DNA of 64,000 nucleotides from Pedobacter sp. AK013 (GTDB taxonomy: Bacteria > Bacteroidota > Bacteroidia > Sphingobacteriales > Sphingobacteriaceae): positions 1-64,000 of the forward strand of contig NZ_JACHCQ010000033.1 of NCBI RefSeq assembly GCF_014205835.1, written 5' to 3'. The notes beneath the pieces are model-generated. The model was not told the origin of the DNA, did not search any database, and worked only from the letters and a program-made list of their open reading frames with translations. The translations under genes and the position numbers were made by a program. Within the stretch, counting starts at the first letter, position 1. The number at the start of each line of letters is the position of its first letter. Of this stretch, positions 52,722 to 59,402 are shown one piece after another.

Positions 52722-54494
52722 TTAGTTGATTTGATACACTACAGATTGCCAGGGTAAAAGTGCAATCTTGTGGTCCCTTATTTTGGCCGTTTTATAATTG
52801 CTGAGCAACAGTTTGGATAAGTGGGTATTAATGCCCCGATCAATCGCGTAACTGACGTTTTGATTAGAGAAATTTAAAATAACCAGCATTTTTTCCTTTC
52901 CCTCACTGCGGAGGTAACAGTATACCTGTGGGTGTTCCACATCGTAAACCTTATACGATCCATAAATAAGGGCAGGAGAAGATTTGCGGAGCGCCACTAC
53001 CTTTTTAAAATACGACAGTACACTGTTCGGGTCTGTTTCTTCCCTTTGCGCATTTACTTCTTTATAATTAGGGTTCACTTTTATCCAGGGTTCACCTGTG
53101 GTAAAACCTGCGTTTTTGCTGGCATCCCATTGAAAAGGCGTACGGGTATTGTCTCTCGAAATAAATTTCTGCTTATCCATAAATGCTTTCAGGTCTTCTC
53201 CTTTTGCAAGTACGTGCTGATAGGCGTTTAAGGTGGCAATATCCCTGTAGTCTTCGATTCGATCGAATTTGATATTGGACATGCCCAGCTCATCCCCATT
53301 GAAATAAAAAGGAGTGCCACGCATGGTCATAATCAGTGTGGTTAAAAGTTTAGAAGAGGCTGCCCTGAAAGCAGGGCTGTCATCCCCGTATTTACTCACC
53401 ATTCTGGGCACATCATGGTTAGCCAGAAAAATCGCCAGCCAGCCTTTATTGGCAAAAGAACCGTCCCATTTTGTAAAAACTTTCTTCAGGTCTGGCAGGC
53501 TATAACCTTTGGGATCGTTCCCGATATCCATCACTTCAAAATGATAGGCCATGTTTAACTCCTTTCTGTCCTCATCAACCAGCGCGTGGGCATCGGCCAA
53601 AGTACTGCCTGCGCCTTCTGCCACAGTCATTACCAGGTATTTATCGATAACCGAATGGTTCATTTCGCGCAGGTAAGTGTGCAGGTTTGGGCCCATACCA
53701 TAATATTTAATGATGTTTTTTTCGTAACCCTCAGGGTATTTTTGCCAGGTGGTATCTTTCGATACATATTGGAAGGCATCCATGCGCAGGCCGTCAATTC
53801 CTTTATCCAGCCAGAATTTCATCATGTCGTAGATCTCATTTCTAAGTTTGGGATTCTCCCAGTTTAAATCTGGCTGTTTCTGCGAAAAATAGTGAAGGTA
53901 ATAGGCATTTGTAGTTTGGTCATATTTCCAGGCATCGCTGTTTACATCAAAAAAACTATACCTAGGGTTGGGTTTGCCTTTTTCTGCCGGCCACCAATGG
54001 TAGTAATCGCGGTAAGGGTTGGTTCTGGATGATCTGGACTGTTTAAACCATTCATGCTCATCGCTGCTGTGGTTAAGCACCATATCCAGCACCAGTTTAA
54101 TATTCCGCTGATGCAGTCCTTTTAAAAGCTTGTCGAAGTCGGCCATGGTACCAAAATCTTTCATAATGTCCCTGTAATTGCTGATATCGTAGCCATTGTC
54201 ATCATTTGGAGAAGAGAAAATCGGGTTTAACCATATTACATTTACGCCCAGGCTTTTAATGTAATCCAACTTGGAGATAATCCCATTTAAATCGCCAATG
54301 CCATCGCCATTACTATCTTTAAAACTCCTTGGATAAATCTGGTATACAATGGCTTCTTTCCACCAGGCACGGTTTTTAATGGTTGTAAATGGCGATGCCA
54401 TCCCCCGGTTTGGTATAACCTTGGTTTTTTGGGCAAAAAGTGTACAGGAAACGGTTAGAATAGTAAAAAATAAAAGGACTTTAATGTATCTCAT
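52722..54494 (-). CDS. Exported GH13 alpha-glucosidase-like enzyme
   Basis: The 590-residue protein has a signal peptide (about 1-22, CTLFAQ). The GH13 conserved regions are DMVLNHSSDEH (137-147), GLRMDAF (nucleophile D239), TVAEGAG (acid/base E293) and LANHDVPRM (H360, D361). These fit subfamily 31-type oligo-1,6-glucosidases and alpha-glucosidases, whose close relatives also include sucrose isomerases and hydrolases. Region TVAEG differs from the common TVGEM form. It is the first gene of the minus-strand PUL, divergent from the LacI gene, and would act in the periplasm on oligosaccharide brought in by SusCD. Confidence 0.93.
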   Translation of the reverse strand: MRYIKVLLFFTILTVSCTLFAQKTKVIPNRGMASPFTTIKNRAWWKEAIVYQIYPRSFKDSNGDGIGDLNGIISKLDYIKSLGVNVIWLNPIFSSPNDDNGYDISNYRDIMKDFGTMADFDKLLKGLHQRNIKLVLDMVLNHSSDEHEWFKQSRSSRTNPYRDYYHWWPAEKGKPNPRYSFFDVNSDAWKYDQTTNAYYLHYFSQKQPDLNWENPKLRNEIYDMMKFWLDKGIDGLRMDAFQYVSKDTTWQKYPEGYEKNIIKYYGMGPNLHTYLREMNHSVIDKYLVMTVAEGAGSTLADAHALVDEDRKELNMAYHFEVMDIGNDPKGYSLPDLKKVFTKWDGSFANKGWLAIFLANHDVPRMVSKYGDDSPAFRAASSKLLTTLIMTMRGTPFYFNGDELGMSNIKFDRIEDYRDIATLNAYQHVLAKGEDLKAFMDKQKFISRDNTRTPFQWDASKNAGFTTGEPWIKVNPNYKEVNAQREETDPNSVLSYFKKVVALRKSSPALIYGSYKVYDVEHPQVYCYLRSEGKEKMLVILNFSNQNVSYAIDRGINTHLSKLLLSNYKTAKIRDHKIALLPWQSVVYQIN

Positions 54495-54753
54495 AACTCA
54501 TAATCTGGAATACAGTACTGTTAAATTACTAAAAATGTAATACATATCAGTGTATGTTGTATTTATTAATCTAAAAGAACTATAGGTGTGGTTTGGTTAA
54601 TTTAAAAAGCTTTATTAAGGTTTGTTGTTATTTGGTTAGCGCTCCCGAAAAATATGCTGTTATAATAGGTTACCGATTCAGTGCTTCTTCCGGGCTTTAA
54701 CGAAGGTAATATTAATTGATAGTGCTGTAATTGAATTTTAGCCTGAATTGACT

Positions 54754-54787
54754 GCAAACGTTTGCGGAAACATTTGCGGAAATGTTT
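54754..54787. promoter_or_regulatory. LacI-type operators between the GH13 operon and lacI
   Basis: Two overlapping palindromic signals: the perfect 12-bp GCAAACGTTTGC (54754-54765), and AAACATTT-GCGG-AAATGTTT (54768-54787). The word TTTGCGGAAA is repeated 12 bp apart (54761, 54773). Central CG flanked by AAA/TTT is the classic LacI/PurR-family half-site. The sites lie 41-74 bp before the regulator start and about 260-293 bp before the GH13 start, so autoregulation and control of the PUL are both possible. Confidence 0.75.
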
Positions 54788-54800
54788 GTTGTGGAAAACT

Positions 54801-54808
54801 TATATTTG
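54801..54808 (+). promoter_or_regulatory. -7 promoter box TATATTTG of the LacI gene
   Basis: An exact TAnnTTTG match 19 bases before the ATG. TTTG candidates for the -33 element at 54785 and 54773 are at 12 and 24 bases, not the preferred 19-21. The operators directly precede the box, so a bound regulator would block it. Confidence 0.5.
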
Positions 54809-54827
54809 GGTAACCAAATCCATCATC

Positions 54828-55826
54828 ATGAGTCAGAACCCTACACTCAAAAAAATTGCCGAAAGGTTGAATATTAGTATATCAACGGTTTCGAGGGCAC
54901 TTAAAGATCATCCTGATGTTTCGCCCGAAACAAAAAGAAAGGTGAATGAACTGGCCACATTAATCGAATACGATCCAAATCCTTATGCAGTTAACCTCCG
55001 TACACATAGCAGTAAGGAGTTTGCCATTATTGTGCCCAGCCTTTCCAATTATTTTTATCACTCCTTTATCAGTTCAATTGAGGAAGATGCCCGGATTTAT
55101 GGTTACACGGTTATTATTTACCGTTCTTCCAACGATCCGCAGATAGAACTCGAAATATTAAAAAGCTGCCGGCATAAAAGGGTATCGGGCATATTTATTG
55201 CCATCACCGCACAAACAAAAGATATGAATCCCTTTCTTAAACTCGATATCCAGGGAATTCCGGTGGTGTTTTTTGATAAGGTACCCAGTTACGAATCGTG
55301 CAATAAAATCTGTGTTGGCGATGCGCATGCCGCTGCGCTGGCTGCTGGCGAAATCTTAAAAAAAGGGAAAAAAAATATCCTGGCTATATTTGGCGACCCC
55401 AATATGTCGATTACAAAAGCCCGTTTAAACCGATTTACCGATTGCCTGCAGGAGAGCGACCCTACGATTTTCTTAGATGTGATCTACGCTGCCAGTTCAG
55501 AAGAAACGGAGAAAAAGGTGCTTAAAACACTTTCTAAAGGTCTAAAAAAAGATTTTGCCGTGTTTTGTATGAGCGATGAAATATTGGCAGGCGCCATGAA
55601 AGCAATTCAAAGAATGGGGTTAAAAGCTCCTGAAGATTTAGGCGTAATTGCCATTAGCGACGGTATGATCCCCCAGCTTTTTTATCCTGAAATCACCTAT
55701 GCCGAAACCAGTGGCTTTAAACTGGGCAAACTGGCTTTTAGCAGGATGATGAAATGCATTTCCGGAAGTTCATTTGTACAGACGATAATAGATGAGTCTG
55801 TTTTGGTAAGCGGGGGATCACTTTAA
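54828..55826 (+). CDS. LacI-family transcriptional regulator of the sugar PUL
   Basis: The 332-residue regulator has an N-terminal helix-turn-helix (LKKIAERLNISISTVSRALKDHPDVS, residues 7-32), the hinge with DPNPYAVNLRTHSSKEFAIIVPS, and a periplasmic-binding-protein-like effector domain (from about 60). The reported longer frame begins with TTG upstream and runs through the operator, so the ATG at 54828 is the proper start. It is divergent from the GH13-transporter-GH100-kinase-SusCD operon, the clear target by position. The effector is probably a sugar or sugar phosphate from that pathway. Confidence 0.93.
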   Translation: MSQNPTLKKIAERLNISISTVSRALKDHPDVSPETKRKVNELATLIEYDPNPYAVNLRTHSSKEFAIIVPSLSNYFYHSFISSIEEDARIYGYTVIIYRSSNDPQIELEILKSCRHKRVSGIFIAITAQTKDMNPFLKLDIQGIPVVFFDKVPSYESCNKICVGDAHAAALAAGEILKKGKKNILAIFGDPNMSITKARLNRFTDCLQESDPTIFLDVIYAASSEETEKKVLKTLSKGLKKDFAVFCMSDEILAGAMKAIQRMGLKAPEDLGVIAISDGMIPQLFYPEITYAETSGFKLGKLAFSRMMKCISGSSFVQTIIDESVLVSGGSL

Positions 55827-56272
55827 TTAAAATCCATACGCCATGAAAAGCTGCTTTATTCTCCGGCGGAATGCTCAATTTCTGGTTTCGGAGCTTTAAA
55901 AAAAGGGATAACCAAATTATGATTACCCCCAATCTAAATTAACGCTCTCAGGCTTTCGCCAGATGCAGGACTCTCACCCCCTGCATTATAAGTATACGTA
56001 AAAATTTATTGAGCAGTTTCTTTCTGTGCAGATAAAAATATTCATCTGTAACTGCCATTTTAAAAGATCGATTGAAGTGCTCAACTATGGATGTGAGTAA
56101 TTTAGATGACTATCGCGATCTTGTGCGGAAAATCAATCTTGTTGGGAAAAGGGAAGTATTTGATAATTAGGGGATCAGATTTACATTAATGTATTTAGTG
56201 GTGTAGGTCATAATTTTTGAAAATGGGTTCCCATGTATCAGTAATTTCTTTATATTTAAGAAAAAATCTACT
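55827..56272. other. Gene-free region
   Basis: No ORF, repeat or hairpin is supportable across these 446 bases. The last 50 bases are the leader of the secreted protein at 56273. Confidence 0.5.
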
Positions 56273-56896
56273 ATGAAATTAATGCTTAAAAATTTATTCT
56301 CCTGCACATTATTAAGCCTTTTGTGCTTATCACTAACTTTTAACGCTAACGCACAAATTGGTAAAACCAAAACCCCACCCGGAGGCGGTGGAGGTGGGGG
56401 CGGGAGTGCACCTGTTTATGGACTCATCATCGTAAATGGAAATGCCGGAAATACAGATTCTGGTTTCAAAATCATATTGTATGAGGGAAATTATGCAACG
56501 CAAGATATAATTGCGAATGGTTCAATTTCAGGAGCTGACGGAGATATTATGAGAGGGAGATTTCGATATAGTTCTGCAGACATATTCTTTGCGCCTTTTT
56601 TTGGTAGAGATGTAGATGTTACGCTAAGTGACAAGGCACCTGCTAACGATGAAACCCGTTCTATGAAAATAAGCGGAATGCTTGCCGGAAGGACAATTGT
56701 TCTTTATGATAGTCCATCGGCTGAAACTGATGATGATTGGACTGAAATTACGATCAAGAAAAATATACCCAAGAGCGATTTTTATCAGATTCACAGTTAT
56801 GAGCACAGCTACTCTGATGAATATGTTCAAGTGATTTATCATCAGCATAATGGTTTGGATGGCAAGGTTTCCTACTTGAGAACTTCGCCACAATAA
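56273..56896 (+). CDS. Secreted protein with N-terminal Pro/Gly linker, function unknown
   Basis: The 207-residue product has a signal peptide (1-28, NANAQ) and then TKTPPGGGGGGGG (about 33-45), a flexible linker, followed by a beta-rich domain of about 160 residues (YGLIIVNGNAGNTDSGFKII, then alternating strands with acidic turns ADGDIMRGRFRYSSADIFF). No recognised domain or catalytic motif. The linker suggests that the domain is displayed away from its anchor or secretion partner. It stands alone near other secreted-protein genes in an accessory stretch. Confidence 0.75.
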   Translation: MKLMLKNLFSCTLLSLLCLSLTFNANAQIGKTKTPPGGGGGGGGSAPVYGLIIVNGNAGNTDSGFKIILYEGNYATQDIIANGSISGADGDIMRGRFRYSSADIFFAPFFGRDVDVTLSDKAPANDETRSMKISGMLAGRTIVLYDSPSAETDDDWTEITIKKNIPKSDFYQIHSYEHSYSDEYVQVIYHQHNGLDGKVSYLRTSPQ

Positions 56897-57084
56897 TTTA
56901 TCATATCCCTGTACATTTATACAACTGGCAAATCCGATTGCTTTTGTATCGCTAAATTTCAAAAGTAATCCTTTTAAACTTTGACTGTTTTATCTGATTG
57001 ATTGTCTGGAGATATTTTGAACATAAAGCTTGTGTGTCGGCAAGCTTTATGTTCAGGTGATAAAGCTTAAGTTTATTGCGATAG

Positions 57085-57572
57085 TTAATCTTTAACTGCT
57101 TCACAGGCCAGGTTTATTTCAATTGGTCTTGATCCTGCCCAAACCGAATATTCAATATAATTCGATGTCCTCGAATTTTGATATACCCTGTCTTTCGCAA
57201 CATCAAATCTGTTCCATTCAAATGCACCTTGGTTATTTCTAACGCAATTTACCCTTGGTATGGCGTCTTTCACGAAATGCCATCCTTTAGGGGCTGAGAC
57301 ACTAAGCGTATATTTTTCACAGACTGCGCCAGCAAAAACGCGCAATTTATCATCATTTGTTGAGCCTTGAAGACCGGTAACATTATGCCAGTCATTCGTT
57401 TTAACAGCCTGGCCATAAAAAGTCTGGGTTTCAGGTTCATGTTTTTCATTAGTACTGGCTGAGTGTACTCCTTTGCCGCTTTTAGAAACTAAGTTGTCAG
57501 TGGTGTTGTTAATACCTATTGAACATACGAAAGCCGCAAAAAAAAAACTGTTTTAATTACAAAAAATTTCAT
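57085..57572 (-). pseudogene. Secreted-protein gene interrupted by a one-base slip in a homopolymer
   Basis: The intact reading would start at 57572 (MKFFVIKTVFFF) with a signal peptide, then run through CSIGINNTTDNLVSKSG to the end at 57085, about 162 residues. In this sequence ten A (57538-57547; T on the coding strand) put the frame one base short, giving a stop after 18 codons. One more T restores the frame, and the rest is open and protein-like: it joins directly to the 86-residue segment LRVFAGAVCEKYTL to CEAVKD. The mature part has three Cys. Family not recognised. It may be a sequencing artefact, a true mutation or a phase-variable switch. Confidence 0.75.
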
Positions 57573-57753
57573 CACATTTTAGTTTAAGGTAATTTTGAAA
57601 TATTCCTCTAATATTGTTAAAACGTTGGTGAACAGAAATACCCGATACTGGGTATTAATACGATAACTGTTTTTATACTTACAGCAGCATAATTACAATG
57701 GGCAAAATCATCATTAGTCTTTACAGAGATGTTGATTGTTTTCTTACATGGTA

Positions 57754-58002
57754 ATGTACAACATTTACCTTGTACTCAATAAAGAACAACTCATCTTTAC
57801 TTTTATCGATATCTTCGGCAATCCTCACACGCAGCTCACCCACCAGCAGGTAAAAGACTACCTTAACATAAGCGAGAGCACTTACAAACGTAAGGTAAAA
57901 GACGGCACTTTAAGGCCTGTAAAACTACCTGGGGGCGATCGTTTTTACCTGAAAGATTTGCTGGCTGCCTACCTGGAAAGCCGGCAAAAAGGCCGGATCT
58001 GA
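57754..58002 (+). CDS. Small helix-turn-helix protein (excisionase/MerR-like)
   Basis: The 82-residue protein has a short N-terminal strand region (MYNIYLVLNKEQLIFTFIDI) and a C-terminal winged HTH of the Xis/MerR type (LTHQQVKDYLNISESTYKRKVKDGTLRPVKLPGGDRFYLKDLLAAY). I took the ATG at 57754; an in-frame TTG at 57736 and ATG at 57748 are alternatives. Such proteins bind DNA at short repeated sites. Immediately after its stop begins an array of nine 11-bp TTACC-type repeats, which is the obvious candidate binding site. A truncated DUF6266 protein follows. Confidence 0.8.
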   Translation: MYNIYLVLNKEQLIFTFIDIFGNPHTQLTHQQVKDYLNISESTYKRKVKDGTLRPVKLPGGDRFYLKDLLAAYLESRQKGRI

Positions 58003-58101
58003 TTACCCATCCGTTACCTGTTGTTTACCCTTTCTAGCTACCAGGTTAACCCCAGGCTTACCTCAGGGTTACCCTGGCTGTACCCTTTGGTTACCTAAAA
58101 G
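58003..58101. repeat. Degenerate 11-bp phased array (TTACC iteron-like)
   Basis: Nine units start one base after the HTH stop codon: TTACCCATCCG, TTACCTGTTGT, TTACCCTTTCT, AGCTACCAGGT, TAACCCCAGGC, TTACCTCAGGG, TTACCCTGGCT, GTACCCTTTGG, TTACCTAAAAG. TACC cores are at 58004, 58015, 58026, 58039, (TAACC at 58047), 58059, 58070, 58081 and 58092, so spacing is 11 bp apart from a two-base shift at unit 4. The array is GC-richer than its surroundings. Confidence 0.85.
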
Positions 58102-58213
58102 GTAAAGCCAGGGCCTGCTTTGGCTAATTGGCCACTCTTGTTATGGTTAAGCTGCCCTAAAGCAGGCTGCAACAAAAGCCCCGGCTCCCTGGCACTGCGG
58201 GCCAGTTGTGATG

Positions 58214-58274
58214 GCTCATTTTAGCTCATTTACCGCCCAAATTGGTCCAATTTAGTTCATTTTAGCTCAAAATG
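58214..58274. repeat. Degenerate 10-bp phased array (GCTCATTTTA type)
   Basis: Six units at 58214, 58224, 58235, 58245, 58255 and 58265: GCTCATTTTA, GCTCATTTAC, GCCCAAATTG, GTCCAATTTA, GTTCATTTTA, GCTCAAAATG (one spacing of 11, the rest 10). It lies about 110 bp before the DUF6266 start. The stretch 58102-58213 between the two arrays holds inverted pairs GCCTGCTTT/AAAGCAGGC (58113-58121, 58159-58167) and CTGGC/GCCAG. Confidence 0.75.
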
Positions 58275-58383
58275 CGGTGCTGTGCGGCCAGGCTGCTAGG
58301 TTTGAGCATGGATTTAAACATACCGATATAAACAGACATCCTTTTTTTAAACAAACATTTTTTCACTTAAAAAAACAAAAATT

Positions 58384-58668
58384 ATGGCAACGTATTCAAA
58401 AGGCGCAAACGGCGCATTCTCTGGCAAAGTAGGCAGTGTAATTGGCAGCAACTGGCGCAGCATCGATTACCTGAAGGGCCTGCCCAAAAAAAGCAGTAAG
58501 CCCAGTACAGAACCGCAACTGGCGCAGCGCAGCAAATTTGCCCTGGCGCCGCTCTACCTGAGCCCCATTAAAGACATTTTAAATATTGGCTTTAAAGATA
58601 AACAGCTCAATAAACTTACACTTCACGATCACCAGCAAATGTTTGTAGCGGACAGGGAGTTGGGCTAA
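58384..58668 (+). pseudogene. Truncated DUF6266-family protein
   Basis: The 94-residue ORF begins MATYSKGANGAFSGKVGSVI and continues through SKPSTEPQLAQRSKFALA and SPIKDILNIGFKDKQ, the conserved start of DUF6266 proteins, which as I recall are usually about 200 residues. The frame ends early, after LTLHDHQQMFVADRELG, a tail that I do not recognise as family sequence. It is therefore probably a 3'-truncated copy, although a short functional form cannot be excluded. It has no signal peptide. It is preceded by the two phased repeat arrays and the HTH gene. Confidence 0.7.
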
Positions 58669-59246
58669 GAAGGGTAAATCAGGACGGTTACACCAATTCA
58701 GTACATGGTTAACTAAGACGAGCAGAATGGTCTTTAAAGCGACAGAAAATATAATATTCGGACCTGCTAATGTTCCTGTATTCCACCTTAGATATTTCAA
58801 CAATTCCAAATGCTCTTATAACCACTGAATATTACTGTCTTTTTTTATAAAAAATGCTTCAATATTGTTATTGGGTAAAGATTTTTGAATTAAATATAGC
58901 TGGCTGATGATAGTGACAATAGGTATCGTAGAATGCCTGATTATTTAATATAAACTTAATGATTATATAATACCTATATTGAAACCTTATCCGACATTTG
59001 TATTGCTGGCTTTAATAAATAAACAAGTAAGGCGGTCTAGATTGACGATGATAAACTCTAAAAATTTCTCTCTACCTTTTAGCTCTATCCAGTCCTGCTC
59101 TCATGTGGTGACTAAGCTATTCTTAACGTTTTTCACTAAAAGCATTTCCAGTGATTGCTCTAATTACTTAAAAAGTATTTTAAAATACCCACGGTATGGC
59201 GCCCTCTCTTTTCGCTGACGGTATAGCGTAAATATTCACAAGAATG
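58669..59246. other. Gene-free region after the truncated DUF6266 gene
   Basis: Short ORFs in several frames here have no protein-like character. A 58-codon plus-one frame after the DUF6266 stop (RTGSWAKKGKSGRL to SYNH) lacks a start codon near its beginning and is not recognised as the missing part of the family. Confidence 0.45.
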
Positions 59247-59288
59247 TACCTCATACTTATTTGATTATAATCAAATAAGTATGAGGTA
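59247..59288. repeat. Perfect 42-bp palindrome
   Basis: The sequence from TACCTCATACTTATTTGATTA to its exact inverted copy has no loop and no mismatch (21+21 bp). It is AT-rich, has no T-run outside the arms and ends 114 bp before the RHS-type gene. It could extrude as a cruciform, act as a protein-binding site, or be the terminator or attenuator of that leader. Confidence 0.9.
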
Positions 59289-59402
59289 TTGTCTACTGGC
59301 TGATGGATTGTATAATCAGAGACTTTGGTTTTCTTGTGGTTTATTTGGTTAAGACCATACTTCAAAAAACATATTCAAACAAATTTTTAATGTATAATAA
59401 TA

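Noticed and set aside
58384..58668. Rescue of full-length DUF6266 by a frameshift downstream of the stop
   Set aside because: The plus-one frame after the stop is open for 58 codons but does not resemble family sequence that I can recognise.
58979..59218. 79-codon plus-strand ORF before the palindrome
   Set aside because: No upstream signal and low-complexity Ser/Phe/Lys composition; probably chance.
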